DNA from: an uncultured Ruminococcus sp. | GTDB taxonomy: Bacteria; Bacillota; Clostridia; Oscillospirales; Acutalibacteraceae | Direction of reading: 5' to 3' | Length of the DNA stretch: 6,479 nucleotides | Assembly: GCA_905234305.1 (NCBI GenBank) | Contig: CAJOHT010000013.1 | Span: 11,644 to 18,122, forward strand | In this document: positions 1-6,241 of the stretch, piece by piece | How the letters are laid out: each line of letters starts with the position of its first letter | Position numbering within the stretch: position 1 is the first letter of the stretch | Notes under the pieces: generated by a model | The model's database searches: none | Seen by the model: the letters and a program-made list of their open reading frames with translations, nothing else | What the model was told of the DNA's origin: nothing | Translations under genes and position numbers: made by a program

Positions 1-10
1 AACATTTTAA

Positions 11-973
11 GTGGCACATCGAATGACGCGGCTCAAAAAGCTTTCGACGCGACAGAGGATTTACGGAAAGATTTACCGCGATTCCGATAAAGAATCGAAG
101 CTCAATAATCTTTGCAACGGCGTAAATAAATCTAAAGGCAAACATCTTCTCCCCGTTATTGAGGCTTTTAACCCCGACGTAATAATTTCCTGCCACGCGT
201 TTATAACAACAATGCTCGGCGATTTAAAAACCAAGGGCAAAATACAAGCTAAGGTTATCGCGCTTATTACTGATTTCGCCCCGCATTATACATATATAGC
301 CGACGGGGTCGATCATTATGTCGTAAGCACCGATAAAATGCTTAAGGATTTTAAGTATAAATATAAAATCGACGAAAATAAAGTCCATAAATTCGGGATC
401 CCAGTTTTTCAGCGTTTCACGCATAATATCGATAAAAACGAGCTGTTACGGAAACTCTCACTTAAACCCGACGTAAAGACTATTCTCTTTATGGCGGGGA
501 GCTTCGGCGTTAAAGAGGTTCTCGGCGTTTATAAGGATATAGCCGAGAAAAACAGCAACTGCCAGTTCGTTGTAATCACGGGCAATAACGAACGCCTTTA
601 CAACAGCTTCAAAACCGTTGTCGGGGATAATACCCAGCTGCTAATGTTCGTAAACAACGTTGAGGATTATATGCACTGCGCCGACCTTATTATTACTAAA
701 CCGGGCGGACTTACTGTAAGCGAAAGTATCGCCTGCGCGCTTCCGATGGCTATTTACAGCGCTTTCCCGGGTCAGGAAGCGGACAACGCGGCGTATCTCG
801 AGAATATCGGTGTCGCTGTATCGCTCGGCAAAAACCCCGGCGAATATATTAAAGTGCTTATCAACTACGGCGAAAGGCTTAAGGCTATGAGCGATAAGTG
901 CAGAGAGATTTACGCGGGCAATGCCTCAGAGCTTATTTGCGGGCTGGCTCATTCGATTACGGAGCGAAGCTGA
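11..973 (+). CDS. Processive glycolipid glycosyltransferase, MGDG synthase/UgtP-like (GT28), N-terminus missing or frame-disrupted
   Basis: This is a membrane-associated GT-B enzyme of the MGDG synthase / processive diacylglycerol glucosyltransferase family, which transfers a sugar from a UDP-sugar to diacylglycerol on the inner leaflet. Visible family marks are ITDF (residues 86-89), FMAGSFGVKEV (160-170) at the start of the C-terminal Rossmann domain, the donor-binding KPGGLTVSES (230-239) and PGQE (253-256). The 320 residues begin where UgtP-type proteins (about 380 aa) are already some 60 residues in, so the acceptor-side N-terminus with its GxGH motif is absent. The GTG at 11 directly follows an in-frame TAA (8-10), has no visible ribosome site, and opens with codons such as CGA and AGG. 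It is therefore probably not the true start. Frame 1 (from base 1 to about 57) reads as plausible protein and may be the real upstream part. It is the first visible gene of an operon with the serpin. The sugar and lipid used cannot be told from sequence. Confidence 0.82.
   Translation: MAHRMTRLKKLSTRQRIYGKIYRDSDKESKLNNLCNGVNKSKGKHLLPVIEAFNPDVIISCHAFITTMLGDLKTKGKIQAKVIALITDFAPHYTYIADGVDHYVVSTDKMLKDFKYKYKIDENKVHKFGIPVFQRFTHNIDKNELLRKLSLKPDVKTILFMAGSFGVKEVLGVYKDIAEKNSNCQFVVITGNNERLYNSFKTVVGDNTQLLMFVNNVEDYMHCADLIITKPGGLTVSESIACALPMAIYSAFPGQEADNAAYLENIGVAVSLGKNPGEYIKVLINYGERLKAMSDKCREIYAGNASELICGLAHSITERS
961..964 (+). promoter_or_regulatory. Ribosome binding site that fixes the serpin start
   Basis: GGAG lies 10 nt before the ATG at 975, inside the last codons of the glycosyltransferase gene. 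It supports starting the serpin at 975 and not at the in-frame ATG at 921, which would add 18 residues in front of an obvious lipoprotein signal peptide. Confidence 0.6.
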
Positions 974-974
974 T

Positions 975-2201
975 ATGAAAAAACTATTATCTGCTCTCTT
1001 TGCCGTTGTTTTTGTAATTGCGGCGCTTACTTCCTGCTCGAATGATACGCTCGGGGAAAGCCTTGCGCAAAGAGTAAAGCCCGACGATAAAGCCTCATAC
1101 AATTTCAATGTAACGGAAACCTCGTCGCCGACGTCGTACGAAAGCTACCGTACAGCCGCGATGAACTTTTCAATAAATATGCTTAAAATCCTTAAACAAG
1201 CCGCATACTCGCCGATGGCGCTTTATTATCAGCTTTCCATGCTGCAAAACGCCGCCTCGGGCGATACCCGCAGCAGTATAAAACATCTTACGGGCGACTC
1301 ACTTTCGCTCGATGAGCTTAACGAATGCAACGGCTATTTTTTCAGCCGTTTAGAGGCTCTCGGCAATAAAAAAACGAGCGCTTATATAGACATAAACGGC
1401 AGCTTTTTATTTAACGAAACCGCTCCCGTAAGCCAGAGCTTCCTTTTAACAAACGCCGACTTTTATAACCAGGATGTTTTCAGGCTTGATTTTTCGTCGG
1501 ATGATTTTACGGCAAAGGTAAACTCCTACCTCTCGGAAAAGACTAACGGAGATGCTTCGTATAATAAAACGCCCGATAAAAGCCCTGACATTCTGCTTCT
1601 AAACAGCGCGTTTATGCGCGACAGCTGGCTCAGAGGCTATAAAAACGGCGATATAATAACAGACGTTTTTAAGGGCAGCGATAAAGCCGTTAAAAAGAAC
1701 TTTTTAAAAAGCACCGAGTTTTATATTGAGGATAAGAACTGCACGGGCTTTATAAAGGATTTTAAAGACACTCCCGCTAAGTTCATCGCGCTCCTTCCAA
1801 AAAAGGGTAATGTAGGCTCCTTCCTCGAAAAATTCAACAGCGACAGCTATTACGCGCTTCTGGACTCGATGAAGGTGACAAAAACCTGTACGGCATATAT
1901 CCCCGAGTTCGCGCAAAAATCTACAATCAGCTTTATAAACAATAAAAAACTCAGCTTTCTTGGCGAAAAAGGCAGCTATACCCCGCTTTCGTACAACGCG
2001 AAGCTCAAAGTATCGGATATAGCCCAGTCGTTTAATATCAATATAAACCGCAAAGGACTCGGAAACGTTAAAGCCGTATCCTCAAAATCCGAAAAGATAA
2101 AAGCAAAAAAAGAAGTAAAGTTAAACAGACCTTTCATTTATTTAATCGTGGATAACGAAAGCCGTCTACCGATTTTTATGGGGACAGCCGACAAGATTTA
2201 A
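975..2201 (+). CDS. Serpin-family lipoprotein
   Basis: This is a 408-residue serpin (serine/cysteine protease inhibitor fold) predicted to be anchored on the outer face of the membrane. Residues 1-20 form a lipoprotein signal peptide (MKK, hydrophobic core) ending in lipobox LTSC with acylated Cys21. Serpin landmarks follow in order: YSPMALYYQLSMLQNAASG near 78-96 (family NxxFSPxSI...GAxG), LLLNSAFMRDSW (207-218), FIALLPKKG (270-278), YIPEFAQKS (308-316), and a C-terminal NRPFIYLIVDN...PIFMGTADKI (384-408). From the P15 glycine (361) to RPF (385) the reactive loop has the same residue count as human alpha-1-antitrypsin, placing P1 near Ile375. The hinge, however, is not the usual GT/SEAAAA: P14 is Leu, P13 Gly, P12 Asn and P10 Lys, and the loop is rich in lysine. 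An inhibitory role is therefore uncertain. The gene starts 1 nt after the glycosyltransferase stop and ends 8 nt before the flippase-like gene. The family call is secure; the target protease, if any, is unknown. Confidence 0.85.
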   Translation: MKKLLSALFAVVFVIAALTSCSNDTLGESLAQRVKPDDKASYNFNVTETSSPTSYESYRTAAMNFSINMLKILKQAAYSPMALYYQLSMLQNAASGDTRSSIKHLTGDSLSLDELNECNGYFFSRLEALGNKKTSAYIDINGSFLFNETAPVSQSFLLTNADFYNQDVFRLDFSSDDFTAKVNSYLSEKTNGDASYNKTPDKSPDILLLNSAFMRDSWLRGYKNGDIITDVFKGSDKAVKKNFLKSTEFYIEDKNCTGFIKDFKDTPAKFIALLPKKGNVGSFLEKFNSDSYYALLDSMKVTKTCTAYIPEFAQKSTISFINNKKLSFLGEKGSYTPLSYNAKLKVSDIAQSFNININRKGLGNVKAVSSKSEKIKAKKEVKLNRPFIYLIVDNESRLPIFMGTADKI

Positions 2202-2209
2202 GAGGCAGT

Positions 2210-3283
2210 ATGAAGAATTCGTTTTTTAAACCAAAGTATATTTTTAACGCGCTGGTAATCGGACTATGCGCGGGTATAATTCTATACTTTTTCTTCAGCA
2301 AGGACGGGCTCAACGACCTTATCCACTCCGAAACTCAGGTAATCTGGTATTGGGTAGCGGCGGCTGTAGGCTCCCAGCTTGTGTTTATGCTGTGCGAGGC
2401 TATAGTTATTTACGCCTTCATACACGACGACTATAAGAACTTCCGCTTTATAGATGGAGTCCGAGTCGCGTTTATGGGTCTTTTCTGGTCGGCGATCACT
2501 CCCTCGGCAACTGGCGGTCAGCCTATGCAGGTCTATCTTATGCATTCGACAAAGGGCGTAAGCATCGGCTACGGCACGTCGCGGCTTGTTCAGAAATTTA
2601 TGGTCTACCAGATCGTTCTTACCACATTAAGCCTCGTATGCGTGCTGTGCAATATACCGTTCATTATTGAACAGAACAGGAAAATCCCCGCGCTTATTCC
2701 GCTTATCCTGTTCGGCTTTTTTACCCAGCTGGTAGTTACGGCGGTTTTCCTTATGTTCAGCTTTTACCCGAAGCTCTCGCGCAAGCTGATAATGTTCCTC
2801 GCTAAAATACTCAACAAAATCAGAATAGTCAAGAACGTTGATCAGAAAATCGCGGAAATCGATAAACAGCTCGACACCTTCCACACAAGCAACAAGGATA
2901 TTTACAAAAAGCCTAAGCTCTTGACAGTAGCGTTTATTTTTACGTTCCTTGAGTTTGTCGCTATGTTCCTTATCCCCTATTTTATATACCGCTCGTTCGG
3001 CTTCGACACCGCCTCGGTAGGGCAGTTGTTCTCCTCACAGGCGTTCGTTAACATAATGAGCAGTATGGTGCCTATCCCCGGAGCGTCGGGAGCCGCGGAA
3101 CTCGGCTTTACCGTATTCTTCGGCAACTACTTTATCCGCGGCACCTTAAAGAGCGCCGCGCTTATATGGCGTGTAATCAACTACTACGGTGTAATCGCGC
3201 TTACGGGTCCGTTCTCGTACCTCAAAAAAAGCGAAGCCGATAAGGCCAAGGAAATGGAAGAAAACGAAAAAACAGTAAAATAA
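2210..3283 (+). CDS. Flippase-like / lysylphosphatidylglycerol synthase TM-domain membrane protein (PF03706 type)
   Basis: This 357-residue polytopic inner-membrane protein belongs to the family that includes the N-terminal flippase domain of MprF and stand-alone UPF0104 proteins. Hydrophobic segments appear near 11-29, 44-70, 82-98, 126-150, 160-184, 236-262, 270-290 and 316-337. Two family signatures are clear: SAITPSATGGQPMQVYLM (94-111) and SSMVPIPGASGAAELGF (284-300). A charged stretch at 200-235 and a Lys/Glu-rich tail (339-357) are probably cytoplasmic. There is no MprF aminoacyltransferase domain, so it is unlikely to make aminoacyl-phosphatidylglycerol by itself. The family is generally linked to lipid or lipid-linked sugar translocation. 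Being last in an operon with a glycolipid glycosyltransferase suggests it handles that glycolipid, but this is inference. The ATG at 2210 follows AGAGG (2201-2205), which overlaps the serpin stop codon; the 4-nt spacing is short. A terminator follows directly. Confidence 0.88.
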   Translation: MKNSFFKPKYIFNALVIGLCAGIILYFFFSKDGLNDLIHSETQVIWYWVAAAVGSQLVFMLCEAIVIYAFIHDDYKNFRFIDGVRVAFMGLFWSAITPSATGGQPMQVYLMHSTKGVSIGYGTSRLVQKFMVYQIVLTTLSLVCVLCNIPFIIEQNRKIPALIPLILFGFFTQLVVTAVFLMFSFYPKLSRKLIMFLAKILNKIRIVKNVDQKIAEIDKQLDTFHTSNKDIYKKPKLLTVAFIFTFLEFVAMFLIPYFIYRSFGFDTASVGQLFSSQAFVNIMSSMVPIPGASGAAELGFTVFFGNYFIRGTLKSAALIWRVINYYGVIALTGPFSYLKKSEADKAKEMEENEKTVK

Positions 3284-3290
3284 CAGCTAT

Positions 3291-3317
3291 ACCCCGAAGC
3301 AAATTCAGCTTCGGGGT
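3291..3317 (+). terminator. Intrinsic terminator of the glycosyltransferase-serpin-flippase operon
   Basis: A perfect 10-bp stem, ACCCCGAAGC (3291-3300) against GCTTCGGGGT (3308-3317), encloses a 7-nt loop. It begins 7 nt after the flippase-like stop codon and is followed by CATATTTTA, a modest U-rich tail. Its position supports one transcript ending here. Confidence 0.85.
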
Positions 3318-3605
3318 CATATTTTACGCTAAAAATGTGTTGATTTACGCAAGCGTTCGCAAATAAATTTATTATTCTAAATAAAGAGCCAAACTGTCGT
3401 TATGCACAAACAACTATTTTAAAATTATGCAAACAACATAAAAAACAGCCTGTTTAGTGTAAGATAAAATTCCTTGATAACCCTTCGGTGTTTTTAGAAA
3501 TAATAAACTTTTTTTAAAAAGTAAATAAGTAAGTGTTACAGCTTTTAATCCTCCATATATGAAAACCTTGTTAAGAACAGAGCTAAAAATGACGACATAG
3601 TAAAA
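3318..3605. other. AT-rich convergent intergenic region, no gene seen
   Basis: This stretch lies between two convergent transcripts and their terminators. I checked both strands and found only very short open frames without convincing ribosome sites; for example, the ATG at 3559 opens 13 codons. It contains an imperfect direct repeat (TTATGCACAAACAAC at 3400-3414, TTATGCAAACAAC at 3425-3437) and an A/T tract around 3507-3522. A TTGATA at 3474 has no convincing -10 at 17 bp. I do not recognise an RNA gene here. Confidence 0.6.
3400..3437. repeat. Short imperfect direct repeat
   Basis: TTATGCACAAACAAC (3400-3414) recurs at 3425-3437 as TTATGCAAACAAC, differing by a 2-nt deletion, with starts 25 nt apart. 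Its role is unknown. A short AT-rich repeat like this can arise by chance or slippage. Confidence 0.45.
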
Positions 3606-3628
3606 CAGGGTCGGCTTAACCGACCCTG
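3601..3628 (-). terminator. Intrinsic terminator of spoIIE
   Basis: CAGGGTCGG (3606-3614) and CCGACCCTG (3620-3628) form a perfect 9-bp GC-rich stem with a 5-nt loop. Read on the minus strand, the hairpin begins 3 nt after the spoIIE stop codon (3632-3634) and is followed by TTTTA (3605-3601). This indicates that spoIIE is the last, and probably only, gene of its transcript. Confidence 0.85.
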
Positions 3629-3631
3629 ACT

Positions 3632-5947
3632 TTAATTATCCAATACTTTAACTGCTACCGCGGTTATGTCGTCGTCCCTGCCGCTGCTTCGGCGCTTTAT
3701 CGCCTCATTAACGACCGCTTTCGCGAGGTCCTGGCAAGTGTCGTTATCTTTAAATTTTCGGATAATATCCTCGAGCCATTTTTCGTCCCTGAGAGCCGCT
3801 CCGTCGGATACCATAACAATTACATCTCCTCCCGACAGCTTTACGCTGTCATTCGCAAAGTTTACGTCGCCTAAAATCCCTACTGGCAGGGATTTCAGGC
3901 TTTTTTTAATCAGCCTGCCGTTTTTCAGGATATAGGTAAACGGCGCTCCCGCCTTATTCAAGACGGCTTTTCCGCTGAACAAATCGAGTTTAACGAGGTC
4001 TACCGTAGAAAGGCTTTCGTCCTCGCTTTTTACCATCAGCGCGGAATTAACTACCCTGAGCGCGCAGTTTTCGCTCAGCCCCGCTTTTAAAAGCCTTGTC
4101 AGTATAGAAACCGTCATATTGCTGTCGACAGCCGCACGTCCGCCCGTACCCATACCGTCGCTTATCAGCGCGACAAACTCACCGAAGCCGTTCGAAAAGC
4201 AGTTAACACAGTCGCCGCAGAGCTTACCGCCGCCGCATACGTGCTGGTAAACGCCGACCTCAACATCATAAACGGGGATTTCGTTAAATACTATCCTTCG
4301 GCGATTCCCCGCCTCGGTAACAAGCGGAGTGTCGAAGCATCTTCCGCAAAGCGAGGAAATATCCCGCGTCAGCCTTTCTTTTTTCACGGGGATTTTTCCG
4401 ACGGCAAGTTCGATCTCGACCGACATCCGCCCGTTCGTATCAACCATACATCCGCACTCGATCGGTACATATCCCTGACGGTGGAGGTACTCGTTTACCC
4501 GCGACGCGCAGTCGGCGTCAAAACTTTTATAACTTTCGATTTCCGCCGCCATATCTCCGAGGATTTCCGACAATCCCGAAAACTGTCCCGCTACCATCGA
4601 GCGTATCTGCGCTACTCTCGACGCCGCCTCGATCCCGCCGAGATAATCACGGTAGCCGCTGTTGACCGCGTCGGCGATCTCGATAGAACGGCAGCATTTT
4701 TTCGAGAACAGGCTCTCAACGTCGTTTTCCGTAACGAAGCCCTGCGTTTTAAGCGGAGAAGATAGCCGCGCAAAATCCTCCTCGGTAACAGTCCTCATAC
4801 GCTCCCAGCAATAGCTCATCATCCCGCAGCTTTCGCATACCTCGTCAACCGCGCTTTTATACACGTACTCAACACTCGGAGCATAGAGCTTTTTGAGCTG
4901 GCGGCTTACGCTGTTAACACAGCCGCTGACATTACTCAGCGCGTTTGAGGCAAAATCCAGCCGCATTACGATAGAGTTGCGAAGCGACCGCTCCCCGCGC
5001 GAGTTTTCCCTCGGCAGGAAAATCGGCGTAATATAACGCTCGATATCCTTCGGCAGTACCATAAATACCGCCGAGGCGATTATTGTCTCGACAAACATCG
5101 GCAGCATAACCGCGTTATCCCCCGATGACAGCACCATAACCGCGTTGCAGATAACGAATCCCAGCGCTACGGACAGCTTGCCGTACGGGGCGAAAAGTCC
5201 GCCTATAAGCCCGCCGAAGCTATAGCCTCCGCATACAAACGCGAAGTTCACCGTACTCATTCCGAACACGGAGCCTGTAGCCGCTCCCGCAACCGCTCCG
5301 CCCGCCGCCGAACCGTACCGCGCGCATAACAAAATAATCAATACAGCAAGTATGCGTCCGATCGATACACCCTCAAACTCGATGCTCGCGAGCGATAAAA
5401 CCGCGGCGCATCCGCTCATCACTAAGCACGCAAGCTCCGACTGAGAAAATGATGCGGGTCTTCTTCCCGACTCGGCTAAATAAATCGCCCTCGTAAAGAA
5501 ATAAGCTGCCGCTCCCGCTACAAGCGCCTCAACCGTCACCTGCGACAAATCGCTTATCTTGCTCGTACTCACGAACATCAGCACTATTCCCGAAGCGAAC
5601 ACGGGTAAAAACGCCGCGGCGGGCGTATAAAGCGCGGTTTTTGAAATCAGCTTATAGTCCTCGACCATCCATCTCAGAAGTGCCGCGGATACCGTAACCG
5701 CGACATACCGAAAACAGCTTTCGGGCATTAAGATAACGTACCCGAGCGCCGTTCCGAATGTTGAGAAAAACAATCTCTTTCTCGGGACCGCGGCAACATA
5801 GCTCGCCCCAAACGGCGCCAGCGCTCCGAATATCCTCCCTCGGCAGATTATTATTCCGAGCAGCATATAGACGGCGTTCTCCACAAACAGCCTGACAAGC
5901 CTCTCGTCGCCGTTTACTCTCCTGAAAACAGTTTTCTCAGCTTTCAT
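3632..5947 (-). CDS. spoIIE: Stage II sporulation protein E, membrane PP2C-type serine phosphatase
   Basis: SpoIIE dephosphorylates the anti-anti-sigma factor SpoIIAA and so activates sigma-F in the forespore; in Bacillus it also acts with FtsZ at the polar septum. The 771-residue protein is close to the 827 of B. subtilis. Residues about 20-300 are a run of hydrophobic segments (roughly ten helices), rich in Gly/Ala around 211-250. A cytoplasmic regulatory region (about 310-560) follows, with a Cys motif CESCGMMSYCW (371-381). The C-terminal phosphatase domain (about 565-771) shows GGGKLCGDCVNC (572-583), LISDGMGTG (594-602) with metal-binding Asp597, the SpoIIE-typical ESLSTVDLVKLDL (644-656), SLPVGILGDV (686-695), VSDG with Asp715, and RDDDITAVAV (757-766). 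All expected PP2C acidic residues appear present. The ATG at 5947 has AGGAAG (5960-5955) 7 nt upstream. It has its own terminator and a candidate Spo0A-type promoter, and is not next to other sporulation genes within the window. Confidence 0.95.
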   Translation of the reverse strand: MKAEKTVFRRVNGDERLVRLFVENAVYMLLGIIICRGRIFGALAPFGASYVAAVPRKRLFFSTFGTALGYVILMPESCFRYVAVTVSAALLRWMVEDYKLISKTALYTPAAAFLPVFASGIVLMFVSTSKISDLSQVTVEALVAGAAAYFFTRAIYLAESGRRPASFSQSELACLVMSGCAAVLSLASIEFEGVSIGRILAVLIILLCARYGSAAGGAVAGAATGSVFGMSTVNFAFVCGGYSFGGLIGGLFAPYGKLSVALGFVICNAVMVLSSGDNAVMLPMFVETIIASAVFMVLPKDIERYITPIFLPRENSRGERSLRNSIVMRLDFASNALSNVSGCVNSVSRQLKKLYAPSVEYVYKSAVDEVCESCGMMSYCWERMRTVTEEDFARLSSPLKTQGFVTENDVESLFSKKCCRSIEIADAVNSGYRDYLGGIEAASRVAQIRSMVAGQFSGLSEILGDMAAEIESYKSFDADCASRVNEYLHRQGYVPIECGCMVDTNGRMSVEIELAVGKIPVKKERLTRDISSLCGRCFDTPLVTEAGNRRRIVFNEIPVYDVEVGVYQHVCGGGKLCGDCVNCFSNGFGEFVALISDGMGTGGRAAVDSNMTVSILTRLLKAGLSENCALRVVNSALMVKSEDESLSTVDLVKLDLFSGKAVLNKAGAPFTYILKNGRLIKKSLKSLPVGILGDVNFANDSVKLSGGDVIVMVSDGAALRDEKWLEDIIRKFKDNDTCQDLAKAVVNEAIKRRSSGRDDDITAVAVKVLDN

Positions 5948-5954
5948 CTTTCAA

Positions 5955-5960
5955 CTTCCT
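5955..5960 (-). promoter_or_regulatory. Ribosome binding site of spoIIE
   Basis: AGGAAG on the minus strand lies 7 nt before the ATG at 5947. It supports that start, which also places a short charged cytoplasmic leader before the first membrane helix. Confidence 0.6.
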
Positions 5961-5980
5961 AACATTTTATTGTAGAAATA

Positions 5981-6013
5981 ATTATAATCATCCGCCGTAA
6001 AATCTTTTGTCAT
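5981..6013 (-). promoter_or_regulatory. spoIIE: Candidate spoIIE promoter with 21-bp spacer, Spo0A-type
   Basis: On the minus strand ATGACA (6013-6008, 5 of 6 matches to TTGACA) is followed after exactly 21 nt by a perfect TATAAT (5986-5981). Transcription would start near 5974, about 27 nt before the start codon. Spo0A-activated, sigma-A-dependent promoters spoIIE and spoIIG of B. subtilis are known for such overlong spacers (21-22 bp). A TGACAAA (6012-6006), one mismatch from the 0A box TGNCGAA, overlaps the -35, and a weaker TGGCGGA lies upstream (6047-6041). At 17 bp from the -10 only a poor CAAAAG is found. Confidence 0.5.
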
Positions 6014-6093
6014 AATATGGTGCGCAGAGAATTTTATTTTTCCGCCAATTAAACCGTTATTTGTTAGAATTGCATAAATATTACCACTGAATT

Positions 6094-6122
6094 TTGGCGA
6101 GTTTTTTCAGAGAAAATATGTT
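6094..6122 (+). promoter_or_regulatory. Candidate promoter of the starch-binding protein gene
   Basis: TTGGCG (6094-6099) and TATGTT (6117-6122) are separated by 17 bp, each matching 4 of 6 consensus bases. An overlapping TAGAAT (6122-6127) is a better -10 but lacks a well-spaced -35. Either would give a leader of roughly 105-115 nt that contains the two hairpins. The call is weak because the region is AT-rich. Confidence 0.3.
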
Positions 6123-6138
6123 AGAATAAAAGAGTCAA

Positions 6139-6170
6139 CAGTTACATAAGTTTCAGTAAATATGTAACTG
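6139..6170 (+). promoter_or_regulatory. Perfect inverted repeat in the leader (hairpin 1 or operator)
   Basis: CAGTTACATA (6139-6148) and TATGTAACTG (6161-6170) form a perfect 10-bp dyad around a 12-nt loop. It lies downstream of the candidate promoter, so it could be an RNA hairpin or an operator for a dimeric repressor. It has no U-tract directly after it. Confidence 0.55.
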
Positions 6171-6178
6171 AATCAAGG

Positions 6179-6208
6179 CAACTGAAAAGCAAGCTTTATT
6201 TTCGGTTG
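6179..6208 (+). promoter_or_regulatory. Second leader hairpin, followed by a T-rich stretch
   Basis: CAACTGAAAA (6179-6188) pairs with TTTTCGGTTG (6199-6208), 10 pairs including one G-U, around a 10-nt loop. The T-rich stretch 6212-6227 follows, then the ribosome site. The arrangement is reminiscent of a leader attenuator, although the stem is AU-rich and the T-tract is interrupted. Confidence 0.4.
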
Positions 6209-6227
6209 TGCGTTTATATTTTATTTT

Positions 6228-6235
6228 AAAGGAGG
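6228..6235 (+). promoter_or_regulatory. Strong ribosome binding site
   Basis: AAAGGAGG is a near-complete anti-16S match 6 nt before the ATG at 6242, consistent with high expression of a secreted protein. Confidence 0.8.
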
Positions 6236-6241
6236 AATTAT

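Noticed and set aside
921..974. Upstream in-frame ATG extending the serpin by 18 residues
   Set aside because: The extension lies inside the glycosyltransferase gene and would put a polar stretch before a clear lipoprotein signal peptide; the ATG at 975 has GGAG upstream and a normal MKK start.
2282..2884. Two minus-strand open frames of 85-87 codons within the flippase-like gene
   Set aside because: Both are antisense to membrane-protein coding sequence, resemble no family and lack ribosome sites.
3444..3456. AAACAG/CTGTTT dyad followed on the minus strand by T residues, terminator-like
   Set aside because: The two arms are separated by one base, so at most a 4-bp AT-rich stem can form, too weak for termination.
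3507..3522. Palindromic A/T tract resembling a hairpin
   Set aside because: The loop would be only 2 nt and the stem nearly all A-T; it is better seen as AT-rich spacer DNA than as a terminator.
3666..3935. 89-codon open frame on the + strand opposite the SpoIIE phosphatase domain
   Set aside because: It is Ser/Phe/Leu-rich low-complexity translation antisense to a strongly conserved domain, with no support as a gene.
4241..4765. 174-codon open frame on the + strand inside spoIIE
   Set aside because: It is antisense to conserved SpoIIE coding sequence, very Arg-rich with no recognisable domain, and has no ribosome site; it is explained as a shadow of GC-rich codons on the other strand.
6139..6227. 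Cyclic-di-GMP (GEMM) or other known riboswitch in the leader
   Set aside because: The two stems and their loops do not carry the conserved bases of GEMM or other riboswitch classes I know.
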